Under the pieces are notes generated by a model. The model saw only the letters and a list, made by a program, of their open reading frames with translations. It ran no database searches and was not told where the DNA came from. Below, in pieces: positions 1 to 6,582 of a stretch of 25,085 bases of DNA; positions within the stretch are counted from its first letter, which is position 1; each line of letters starts with the position of its first letter. Position numbers and translations under genes: made by a program. The stretch is taken from positions 1 through 25,085 of the forward strand of contig CAMPAP010000013.1 in assembly GCA_946631935.1 (NCBI GenBank). Reading direction: 5' to 3'. The stretch is from an uncultured Lachnospiraceae bacterium. Its GTDB lineage: Bacteria > Bacillota > Clostridia > Lachnospirales > Lachnospiraceae.

Positions 1-203
1 AAGCCATGGATGTTTTTTTTATGATCCGTGATATCAGGGATATAAGAAAAAAACCTTCAACGTCTGAACTCATCGACTGGGTCAATGCACTTCAGCTTGG
101 CGGTATTCCCTATGCCCAGATCAAGGCTAAGCTTCCTTTTGTAGGTGTCGTTGTCAAAAAAGACGAAGACCTTGAGCAGGTTACGCATACAAATTTCACC
201 TAA
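1..203 (+). CDS. MoxR-type AAA+ ATPase, C-terminal fragment (5' truncated by window edge)
   Basis: The reading frame is open from the window edge to a TAA at 201-203, so only about 66 C-terminal residues are visible. The Met codon at position 6 is internal, not a start. The stretch RKKPSTSELIDWVNAL, followed by a KLPFVGVVVKKDEDLE tail, is the characteristic lid end of COG0714-type MoxR AAA ATPases. Family knowledge: these ATPases work with a von Willebrand A (VWA) partner as a chaperone-like pair, often in metalloenzyme maturation, and the two genes are normally adjacent. The next gene is a CoxE-like VWA protein, which supports the call. The Walker A and B motifs lie outside the window. The last six residues (THTNFT) fall outside the pattern I recognise and lie beside the repeat at 210-374, so the extreme C-terminus may have been altered. 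The substrate is unknown. Confidence 0.8.
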   Translation, partial: AMDVFFMIRDIRDIRKKPSTSELIDWVNALQLGGIPYAQIKAKLPFVGVVVKKDEDLEQVTHTNFT

Positions 204-209
204 AGTCAC

Positions 210-374
210 GCGGTCTAGATTCAAAATATAATTTTTTTCATTTGTCGCGCCAGGCGGGAATGCTGGTACTATAAAGTCAAATTCTTGCCGCAGGCCACTC
301 ACTTCGTTCGGGCCAGGCGAACGCCATTCCTCGCAGGCGCTCGATTCAAAAAATTATATTTCGAATCTCTCCGC
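210..374. repeat. GC-rich palindromic element with AT-rich terminal inverted repeats (element 1)
   Basis: The ends form an inverted repeat. Bases 217-237 (AGATTCAAAATATAATTTTT, then T) pair with 348-368 with one mismatch. A further GCGG (210-213)/CCGC (371-374) match lies outside this. Inside, GCGCC 247-251 pairs with GGCGC 336-340, GGAATG 257-262 pairs with CATTCC 325-330, and a small hairpin CGTTCG/CGAACG sits at 305-310/318-323. The whole unit can therefore fold into one long imperfect hairpin. The core is 59% GC (59 of 100 bases in 241-340), unlike the surrounding genes. It fills almost all of the 197-base gap between the MoxR and VWA genes. It has no coding capacity of its own that I trust. 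It looks like a MITE- or REP-like dispersed element, but one window cannot show its copy number. Confidence 0.7.
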
Positions 375-400
375 TGTTTTAATGCAAAATTAGTATTGAT

Positions 401-1609
401 ATGTTTTTAAATTTCTTCGAAAGTCTTAGAAAGCATGGAATTCATGTAACTCTTGGAGAGTGGCTTGATCTTATGAATGCTTTGGACAGCGGTCTTATAG
501 GAGGCCAGTTGTCCAGGTTTTATTATGGTGCAAGGATGATACTTGTTAAGAGCGAGACTGATTTTGACAAGTATGATGATGCATTTGAGGAGTGTTTTTC
601 CGCTGCAAAAAAGGATACGGAGATCGGTGCCGAGATGCTCAGGTGGCTTGATAAATCCGAGATGATGCAGCTTGCGGAAATGGAAGCCAGGGACCATCTT
701 AACAAAATGGAAGGCGAGGGCATCATCATCGATAAGGATGATGTAGAACAAAAATTCAGGCAAAGACTTAAGGATCAGGACTCAGAACATAACGGAGGGT
801 CCTTCTGGATAGGAACCATGGGTAAGACATCCTTCGGAAATACCGGCGGAAATATTGGCGGTGTAAGAGTCGGAGGAATGACCGGTTATCAGTCCGCATT
901 TGCTGTTATGGGTGCCAGAAAGTACCGGGATTTCGGGGATGACAGGGTCATGACCAACAGGCAGTTCCAGCTTGCTTTCAGAAGACTGAGACAGTTTTCT
1001 TCAAGACTTGATACTAATGAAAGAGAACTTGATATTGACAAAACCATTGATGAAACCTGCAATCAGGGCGGTGTTTTAAAGGTTGAGATGAGAAAGCCCA
1101 GGAAGAATTCGGTCAAGCTTTTACTTCTCATGGATTCTGGCGGTACCATGATCCCTTATTCCATGCTTTTAAACGATCTGTTTCAGGCAGTCAATAAGAG
1201 CAATCATTTTAAAGATGTTAAATGCTATTATTTCCACAACTGCATTTATTCGCATCTTTATAAGACTCCCGAATGTGAGAATGGCGACTGGGTAGAGACA
1301 AAGTGGCTGTTCAGAAATACTGATTCCGATCATAAAGTCATTATAGTTGGTGATGCTGCCATGGCTCCTGAGGAACTTTATTCCGTAACCGGTAATTACA
1401 GGGGACCAAATGACGGACTAAGCGGCGAGGAGTGGCTTAAATCAGTAAAAAGGCACTATAAGAAAGTTGTCTGGCTTAATCCCAAGATGGCTCCGGGAAA
1501 TGCTCCCTGGAGAGAAGCTGAGACAGCACTTAAGCAGATGTTTCCCATGTATAAGCTTTCCGTAAGCGGTCTTGAAAGAGCCATGACAAAGCTTATGGAA
1601 ACAAGGTGA
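401..1609 (+). CDS. CoxE-like VWA domain protein, partner of the upstream MoxR ATPase
   Basis: This 402-residue soluble protein opens with NFFESLRKHGIHVTLGEWLDLMNAL, the typical N-terminus of the VWA/CoxE family. That makes the ATG at 401 the likely start although no Shine-Dalgarno sequence precedes it; the next Met is at residue 46. A charged, basic middle region leads to a VWA fold at about residues 235-390. The metal-binding (MIDAS) loop reads D245-S-G-G-T249, where canonical VWA domains have DxSxS, so both serines are replaced. A later GDAAMAP segment fits the fourth MIDAS position. Family knowledge: such proteins pair with MoxR ATPases as a remodelling or chaperone unit whose client is usually encoded nearby. 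No client is recognisable here. The palindromic element at 210-374 separates it from its partner. A weak 7-bp hairpin (1653-1673) follows the stop. Confidence 0.8.
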   Translation: MFLNFFESLRKHGIHVTLGEWLDLMNALDSGLIGGQLSRFYYGARMILVKSETDFDKYDDAFEECFSAAKKDTEIGAEMLRWLDKSEMMQLAEMEARDHLNKMEGEGIIIDKDDVEQKFRQRLKDQDSEHNGGSFWIGTMGKTSFGNTGGNIGGVRVGGMTGYQSAFAVMGARKYRDFGDDRVMTNRQFQLAFRRLRQFSSRLDTNERELDIDKTIDETCNQGGVLKVEMRKPRKNSVKLLLLMDSGGTMIPYSMLLNDLFQAVNKSNHFKDVKCYYFHNCIYSHLYKTPECENGDWVETKWLFRNTDSDHKVIIVGDAAMAPEELYSVTGNYRGPNDGLSGEEWLKSVKRHYKKVVWLNPKMAPGNAPWREAETALKQMFPMYKLSVSGLERAMTKLMETR

Positions 1610-1640
1610 TGTGTTTTTAATAATGCTTAAAAAACATTTA

Positions 1641-1669
1641 GTGAAAATCATGTCTGATTTTTGTATAAT
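1641..1669 (+). promoter_or_regulatory. Predicted sigma-A promoter for tyrS-punA-cdd
   Basis: A -35-like GTGAAA (1641-1646, 4 of 6 consensus) is separated by 17 bases from a perfect TATAAT (1664-1669). Transcription would start near 1676, leaving a leader of about 25 bases before the tyrS start. That is too short for a T-box leader, which many Firmicute tyrS genes carry. The -10 overlaps one arm of a 7-bp hairpin (1653-1659/1667-1673). Confidence 0.5.
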
Positions 1670-1701
1670 CAGATTTAAATAATTTTAAGGAGATTTTTAA
1701 A

Positions 1702-2925
1702 ATGGGTATTTTTGAAGAGTTGCAGGAAAGAACACTTCTTGCACAGCTGACAGACGAAAAGGAGATAAGAGAGCTTGTAAATAACGGAAAAGCTACATTC
1801 TATATAGGTTTTGATCCTACGGCAGATTCCCTTCATGTGGGACATTTTATGGCCCTCTGCCTTATGAAGAGACTTCAGATGGCGGGAAATAAGCCCATAG
1901 CTTTGGTGGGAGGCGGAACCGGAATGATCGGAGATCCCACCGGCAGAAGCGATATGCGTACCATGATGACAAGAGAAACCATCGAGCATAATGTTGAGTG
2001 CTTCAAAAAGCAGATGTCCAGATTCATCGAATTCGGAGAAGACAAGGCGCTTATGGTCAATAATGCCGACTGGCTTCTTGATCTGAATTATGTTGAGTTT
2101 ATAAGGGATATCGGACCTCATTTTTCGGTAAATAACATGTTAAGGGCTGAGTGTTACAAGCAGCGTATGGAAAAAGGTCTCAGTTTCCTTGAGTTTAACT
2201 ATATGCTCATGCAGTCATACGATTTCCTTGAGCTTTATAAGAGATACGGCTGTAATATGCAGTTCGGCGGTGATGATCAGTGGAGCAATATGCTGGGCGG
2301 AACCGAACTTATCAGAAAAAAACTCGGCAAGGATGCATATGCCATGACCATCACCCTTCTCCTTAATTCCGAGGGAAAGAAGATGGGTAAGACCGCAAAG
2401 GGAGCCGTATGGCTTGATGCTGATAAGACTTCTCCTTATGAGTTCTATCAGTACTGGAGAAATGTCAGTGATGCTGATGTGTTCAAATGCCTGAGAATGC
2501 TCACATTCCTTCCTCTTGAACAGATATCGGAGATGGATAAATGGGAGGATTCAAGGATAAACGAGGCAAAGAAGATCTTAGCTCACGAGCTTACGGAGCT
2601 TGTTCACGGTAAAGATGAGGCGGATAAGGCAGAAAAGGGTGCGGATGCACTTTTCGGAGGAGGAGATATTTCTTCCGCAGACATTCCTACCGTTAAGATG
2701 GAAGAAGATGATTTCAGGGACGGCAAGGCAGACATTCTTGCAATCCTTGTAAGAAGCGGTCTTTGCCCTACAAGAAATGAAGCAAGACGTGCTGTCGAGC
2801 AGGGCGGAGTCAGTGTTGATGATGAAAAAGTAACCGATGTTAAGACTCTTTACACCAAGGAAGATCTTAAAGACGGAAAGCTTGTAAGACGCGGAAAGAA
2901 AGCGTTTAAGAAGGTTACAGCCTGA
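1702..2925 (+). CDS. tyrS: Tyrosyl-tRNA synthetase
   Basis: This class I aminoacyl-tRNA synthetase activates tyrosine with ATP and loads it on tRNA-Tyr in the cytosol. At 407 residues it has the usual bacterial TyrS1 length. The HIGH-type motif is H45-V-G-H48, within the FDPTADSLHVGH stretch. It is followed by the glycine-rich VGGGTGMIGDPTGRS segment, the tyrosine-pocket region YMLMQSYDF, and the KMSKS-type loop K227-M-G-K-T231. A C-terminal S4-like RNA-binding domain covers roughly residues 340-400 (RSGLCPTRNEARRAVEQGG). The start is set by AAGGAG at 1687-1692. punA follows after 26 bases and cdd after that, so the three probably share a transcript. No T-box leader precedes it, so tRNA-responsive control is unlikely. 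Confidence 0.97.
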   Translation: MGIFEELQERTLLAQLTDEKEIRELVNNGKATFYIGFDPTADSLHVGHFMALCLMKRLQMAGNKPIALVGGGTGMIGDPTGRSDMRTMMTRETIEHNVECFKKQMSRFIEFGEDKALMVNNADWLLDLNYVEFIRDIGPHFSVNNMLRAECYKQRMEKGLSFLEFNYMLMQSYDFLELYKRYGCNMQFGGDDQWSNMLGGTELIRKKLGKDAYAMTITLLLNSEGKKMGKTAKGAVWLDADKTSPYEFYQYWRNVSDADVFKCLRMLTFLPLEQISEMDKWEDSRINEAKKILAHELTELVHGKDEADKAEKGADALFGGGDISSADIPTVKMEEDDFRDGKADILAILVRSGLCPTRNEARRAVEQGGVSVDDEKVTDVKTLYTKEDLKDGKLVRRGKKAFKKVTA

Positions 2926-2951
2926 ATCTTTCATGAAAGGGAGGCCTTAGT

Positions 2952-3773
2952 ATGAGTGCAGAATATGAGAAACTTCAGAGCCTGCTTAAGGCAGTGAGGG
3001 AAAAAACCGATTTTGTCCCGGATATAGCCATTGTCCTGGGCTCCGGACTTGGGGCTTATGCGGAAGGAATAAAGACTGTTTGCGAGATCCCATATTCAGA
3101 TCTTCCCGGTTTCCCCGTATCCACCGTTCAGGGCCATTCCGGAAAATTCATCTTCGGATATGACGGAGAGAAAAAAGTAGTATGCATGAAAGGAAGAGTC
3201 CACATGTATGAAGGCTATAAGCCTTCCGAAGTCGTTATGCCCATCAGACTAATGTATATGATGGGAGCAAAGATCCTTTTTCTTACAAATGCCGCAGGCG
3301 GTATAAATGAAAGCTTTCATCCCGGGTGTCTTATGCTTATAGAAGATCAGATCGCATATCATGTTCCCAATCCTCTTGTGGGACCCAATGTTGATGAACT
3401 TGGAACAAGATTTCCGGATATGACTTCCATATATGACAAAGATCTTTCAAAAGTTATCGAAAAGACTGCATCAGAGCAGGATAGTGAATTGTTTAAGGGC
3501 GTTTATGTCCAGCTTTCAGGCCCTTCATATGAATCCCCTGCAGAGATAAAGGCTCTCAGATGCCTTGGAGGATCGGCTGTCGGAATGAGCACAGCCATTG
3601 AAGCCATTGCTGCAAGACATGCAGGTATGAGGATTTGCGGAATTTCAGTTATCAGTAATATGGCCGCCGGTATCACCGGTGAAGAGCTTAATCACGAAGA
3701 AGTTCAGAAAGCTGCGGATTCTGTTTCAGCCAGATTTGAAAAACTTGTCAGGGCATCAATTGCTGCCTTTTGA
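2952..3773 (+). CDS. punA: Purine-nucleoside phosphorylase, trimeric type
   Basis: This enzyme splits guanosine or inosine and their deoxy forms with phosphate into the free base and (deoxy)ribose 1-phosphate, in purine salvage. The 273-residue length fits the trimeric PNP/MTAP family. Visible signatures are the phosphate-binding G30-S-G-L-G34 loop, the GHSGKF loop (His62), GRVHMYEGY, TNAAGG, LSGPSYESPAE for base binding, and the VGMSTAIEAIAARH block near the C-terminus. A strong ribosome site AAAGGGAGG lies at 2936-2944, seven bases before the ATG. The gene sits between tyrS and cdd, and a purine-base permease lies a few kilobases on, a layout consistent with nucleoside salvage. The symbol follows B. 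subtilis usage. Separation from MTA phosphorylase rests on motif appearance only. Confidence 0.93.
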   Translation: MSAEYEKLQSLLKAVREKTDFVPDIAIVLGSGLGAYAEGIKTVCEIPYSDLPGFPVSTVQGHSGKFIFGYDGEKKVVCMKGRVHMYEGYKPSEVVMPIRLMYMMGAKILFLTNAAGGINESFHPGCLMLIEDQIAYHVPNPLVGPNVDELGTRFPDMTSIYDKDLSKVIEKTASEQDSELFKGVYVQLSGPSYESPAEIKALRCLGGSAVGMSTAIEAIAARHAGMRICGISVISNMAAGITGEELNHEEVQKAADSVSARFEKLVRASIAAF

Positions 3774-3784
3774 AAGGGATCATA

Positions 3785-4207
3785 ATGGAAGAGGAATTGA
3801 TTGTCACACTTTTAATAAATGCCTTTGATGCAAGAATGTATTCATATTGTCCTTATTCAGGATATGCAGTCGGAGCTGCCATACTTACGGATGATGATGA
3901 GATCTATAGAGGCTGTAATGTTGAAAATTCATCCTATGGTGCAACGATCTGTGCAGAAAGATGCGCCGGGCTGAAAGCTGTAAGCGAAGGGAAGAAAAAA
4001 TTCAGGGCAATTGCCATAGTCGGAGCTCCGAAAGATGCATCTGAAGTTAATGATTATGCTTATCCCTGCGGTATTTGCAGACAGTTTTTATATGAATTCG
4101 GGGGAGGGGATATGACCGTCATTGTTGCAAAAAGCATTGATGACAAGAAGGTTTTTAAACTTTCCGAGCTTTTGCCGGAGGCTTTTTCTTCGGATAATCT
4201 GAATTAA
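3785..4207 (+). CDS. cdd: Cytidine deaminase
   Basis: This enzyme hydrolyses cytidine and deoxycytidine to the uridine forms in pyrimidine salvage. The protein is 140 residues, as expected for the small homotetrameric class. Zinc ligands and the proton shuttle are visible: Cys56-Ala-Glu58 in the CNVENSSYGATICAER motif, and Cys95 and Cys98 in PCGICRQ. YSYCPYSGYAVGAA forms the N-terminal substrate loop. I chose ATG 3785 over an in-frame TTG at 3770 because AAAGGGA at 3773-3779 stands five bases before the ATG, whereas the TTG overlaps the punA stop and has no ribosome site. The gap to punA is only 11 bases, so coupled translation is likely. A GC-rich terminator follows at 4227. Confidence 0.95.
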   Translation: MEEELIVTLLINAFDARMYSYCPYSGYAVGAAILTDDDEIYRGCNVENSSYGATICAERCAGLKAVSEGKKKFRAIAIVGAPKDASEVNDYAYPCGICRQFLYEFGGGDMTVIVAKSIDDKKVFKLSELLPEAFSSDNLN

Positions 4208-4226
4208 ATTATTTTAACTGCTTACC

Positions 4227-4254
4227 GGGGGGCCTTTCAGGCTCCCCAGTTTAT
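4227..4254 (+). terminator. Intrinsic terminator closing tyrS-punA-cdd, overlapping the nagZ 3' end
   Basis: GGGGGGCCT (4227-4235) pairs with AGGCTCCCC (4239-4247) around a 3-base TTC loop, giving nine pairs including one G-T. A short T-rich stretch (AGTTTATT) follows on the plus strand. The convergent nagZ stop codon (complement of 4237-4239) lies inside the loop and stem. On the minus strand no T-run follows the hairpin, so termination of nagZ here is less certain. Confidence 0.65.
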
Positions 4255-6351
4255 TAATCCGTATCCTCTGTGATAAAGGATCTCATCCGTATAAACAGTC
4301 TTTCCCCCCTGAGAAATAGTTACCGGTATATCCACGGGAAGTATTCCTTTCGGAGTGCTTTCTCCGAAGGCGGTACATATGCTTACAGATACGTTTAGAT
4401 TAAAGGGACCGTTTCCTGCAAAATCATAAGCGTTTCCGTATGCGTTATATGCGCAGATAACGGCATCAGCATTGTAGAGCGAAGCATCGTAAGGAAGGTT
4501 TAAGCTTATTAGAACCGTTTTTTTACCTTCCGTCTGATGCACCTCTTTTATTATGCTTTCTATAATGCTGCTTTTTTCGGTGCTTTGTGAAAGGATCAGT
4601 ACATTTTCGGACGCATTTAATGCATTCTGAAGTTCTTTATTATAAATGGACAAACCGTTGTAGCAGATAACAGTGGTATTTGAAGCTGAGGCATTCCCAA
4701 GTGCCAGTAGTCTTTTCAGAGCATATTCAACAGAGGAGCGCCTTTTTTCGCTTGGTATCAGGATCAGTGTTTTTGCATTCCCGTTTCCGTTAATGGGAAG
4801 AACATTGCCTTCGTTTTTAAGAAGTGTCATGGATGAGAGTGTTATTTCCCATTCTCTTATGCGGTGCTCAGGACTTCCGACGCATGTAAGCGCATTATTG
4901 ATCCTTTCTTCATAAGAAGGATGGTTATTATGATCAAGGATACCTTTTTTAGATTTGAGTTTCAGGATCCTCCTTACGCTTTCGTTTAGTCTTTCTTCGC
5001 TTATCTCGCCGTTTTCAACATATTTTTCAAGAGTACTTATATATGATTCCAGTTCGCCGAAGGTATCTTTGCTTCCGTCTTTATAGATGTTAACGGGGCA
5101 GAGCAGTATATCTGCACCTGCGTTTATTGCAAGCTTAGCTGCATCTGTTTTTTCGAAATTATCTGCGATGGCACCCATGTCTAAGGCGTCTGTGATTATC
5201 CGACCCTTATATCCCATTTCATTTCTTAAAAGATCTGTGATGATGGTATGTGAAAGAGTTGCGGGAAGACAGATCTTTTTTCCGTCTTTTTTTGATATAT
5301 ATGTATTTTGTTCAATATTCGGAAATTCGATATGAGCTGTCATGATCATTTCGGCTCCGGAATCAATACCAGCCTTAAAAGGGATCAGCTCACATTTTTT
5401 CAGTTCATCTAAAGTAAGAGCTGATGAAGGAAGACCTGTATGTGAATCTTCAGAGACATTTCCGTGTCCCGGGAAATGCTTTAAAGCTGCAATGCATCCT
5501 GCATCATTTAAGCCTGACATATAAGCGCATACATTTGATGATACTATGGCAGGATCGTCTGAAAATGATCTGACTCCTATAATGGGATTTTCCGGATTGT
5601 TATTTACGTCTGAAACAGGCGCAAAATCAACATTAAAGCCAAGGGATGTTATTTCACTGCCTATGATAAAGGCTGCATTTTTTGTAAGAGAGGTATCACC
5701 CGTTGCGGCAAGTGCCATATTTCCGGGCATGACGCATCCGAAGGGAACTCTGTTAACGATCCCACCTTCCTGATCCACACATATAAACATTGGAATGCCG
5801 TTTTTTGAATTTATTGCAGAAGTCTGTGAATCGTTTATCAGTCTTACGGTCTGCTCTTTGTCATTTATATTTCCGGTAAAAAAGATCATTCCGCCAAAGT
5901 CGTATTTTTCAATGATCTGTGCATACTCAGGTGTTATCTGCGTTGCCGTTTTTGAATTACCGGAATCGGAGCGGAGTGCAACGATCATCATCTGGGCAAT
6001 TTTTTCCCTTGTGCTCATTTTGCTTAATATGAGATCGATATTATCCGAAGTATCATCCTGAGCATTTCCGTTTACAGACTGTGCATTTATATTTACGTTT
6101 TCAAGGTTTCCGGTTTCAGGCTGAAGGTTTCCTGATATCAGATCCTGATTTTCTGTATTATCAAAATTTGCAGCACTTTTCTCATTTTCAAGGATTAAAG
6201 GATTATCTTCCTTTTTTTCCGTTTCATATGCACTAACTGAGTCAGCAGGATTTTCCATCATAACTGAAGCTTCTGTTTTTCTGCATGAACAAAGGGTAAT
6301 TGCAGACAAAAAAGTCAGTATAAAAGATATTGTTCTTTTAGATTTTTTCAT
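4237..6351 (-). CDS. nagZ: NagZ-type GH3 beta-N-acetylglucosaminidase, predicted lipoprotein
   Basis: The predicted role is removal of terminal N-acetylglucosamine from cell-wall fragments outside the cell (peptidoglycan recycling). The 704-residue protein has a lysine-rich N-terminus, a hydrophobic segment and a lipobox-like LCSC, so it is probably a lipid-anchored secreted protein. Residues about 25-105 form an Asn/Asp/Glu-rich linker. The GH3 barrel follows, with VDQEGG, the NagZ signature K291-H-F-P-G-H-G with D302-S-H304 (the Asp-His acid/base dyad), and the nucleophile Asp388 in IITDALDMGAI. A C-terminal alpha/beta domain fills the remainder, as in two-domain Gram-positive NagZ proteins (YbbD). 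I chose the ATG at 6351 because GGAGA lies about seven bases upstream; an in-frame ATG at 6372 lacks a ribosome site. Its own promoter lies at 6392-6420. Confidence 0.9.
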   Translation of the reverse strand: MKKSKRTISFILTFLSAITLCSCRKTEASVMMENPADSVSAYETEKKEDNPLILENEKSAANFDNTENQDLISGNLQPETGNLENVNINAQSVNGNAQDDTSDNIDLILSKMSTREKIAQMMIVALRSDSGNSKTATQITPEYAQIIEKYDFGGMIFFTGNINDKEQTVRLINDSQTSAINSKNGIPMFICVDQEGGIVNRVPFGCVMPGNMALAATGDTSLTKNAAFIIGSEITSLGFNVDFAPVSDVNNNPENPIIGVRSFSDDPAIVSSNVCAYMSGLNDAGCIAALKHFPGHGNVSEDSHTGLPSSALTLDELKKCELIPFKAGIDSGAEMIMTAHIEFPNIEQNTYISKKDGKKICLPATLSHTIITDLLRNEMGYKGRIITDALDMGAIADNFEKTDAAKLAINAGADILLCPVNIYKDGSKDTFGELESYISTLEKYVENGEISEERLNESVRRILKLKSKKGILDHNNHPSYEERINNALTCVGSPEHRIREWEITLSSMTLLKNEGNVLPINGNGNAKTLILIPSEKRRSSVEYALKRLLALGNASASNTTVICYNGLSIYNKELQNALNASENVLILSQSTEKSSIIESIIKEVHQTEGKKTVLISLNLPYDASLYNADAVICAYNAYGNAYDFAGNGPFNLNVSVSICTAFGESTPKGILPVDIPVTISQGGKTVYTDEILYHRGYGLINWGA

Positions 6352-6391
6352 GTTTTTTCTCCAAACGGGCATGATTATATTTCAGGGCTGA

Positions 6392-6420
6392 ATTATACCA
6401 AAAAGATGAATAATACTCAA
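6392..6420 (-). promoter_or_regulatory. Predicted sigma-A promoter for nagZ
   Basis: Read on the minus strand, TTGAGT (complement of 6415-6420) is followed by exactly 17 bases and a perfect TATAAT (complement of 6392-6397). Transcription would begin near 6385, about 35 bases before the chosen start codon. The paired repeats at 6423-6450 lie immediately upstream of the -35, where an activator or repressor could act. Confidence 0.7.
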
Positions 6421-6422
6421 TT

Positions 6423-6450
6423 TTAAGTAAGCGGCTTAATTGTTAAGTAA
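6423..6450. promoter_or_regulatory. Paired TTAAGTAA repeats in the nagZ/pbuG divergent spacer
   Basis: TTAAGTAA occurs at 6423-6430 and again at 6443-6450. The start-to-start distance is 20 bases, close to two DNA turns. The second copy also forms an inverted repeat CTTAA-TTG-TTAAG (6435-6447). Such same-face spacing suits a dimeric DNA-binding protein. The site lies just upstream of the nagZ -35. The regulator is unknown. Confidence 0.4.
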
Positions 6451-6502
6451 ATTGTTTGGACTAATATTTTCATGTGATAAATATTACGGGATAAAATTTA
6501 TG

Positions 6503-6531
6503 TTGGTAAAATATCCAAAGTGTATTAAAAT
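6503..6531 (+). promoter_or_regulatory. Predicted sigma-A promoter for the purine permease
   Basis: TTGGTA (6503-6508) is followed by 17 bases and TAAAAT (6526-6531). The leader would run from about 6538 to 6582. It contains a 6-bp hairpin TGTCGC-TTT-GCGACA (6553-6567) four bases before the ribosome site AAGGAG (6571-6576). I looked for the purine riboswitch core in this spacer and did not see it. Confidence 0.5.
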
Positions 6532-6582
6532 GATTAAGATCCAAAAAATACATGTCGCTTTGCGACAATAAAGGAGTACAAA

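Noticed and set aside
57..302. Minus-strand open frame of 81 codons across the MoxR end and element 1
   Set aside because: It is antisense to the real ATPase frame and its N-terminal part reads through palindromic repeat sequence. There is no ribosome site or recognisable domain. It may reflect recurring mis-annotated peptides from such repeats.
1653..1673. Hairpin TCTGATT/AATCAGA between the VWA gene and tyrS as a terminator
   Set aside because: It has only seven weak pairs, no clear T-run, and overlaps a perfect -10 box, so I treat it as incidental to the promoter.
1610..1701. T-box leader upstream of tyrS
   Set aside because: The gap is only 92 bases, with the promoter inside it, and I see no T-box consensus or specifier stem.
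3770..3784. TTG start for cdd
   Set aside because: It overlaps the punA stop and has no ribosome site, whereas ATG 3785 has AAAGGGA five bases upstream and gives the normal family length.
6400..6582. Purine riboswitch before the purine permease
   Set aside because: The conserved purine aptamer core and loop sequences are not visible. The only structure near the start is a 6-bp hairpin at 6553-6567.
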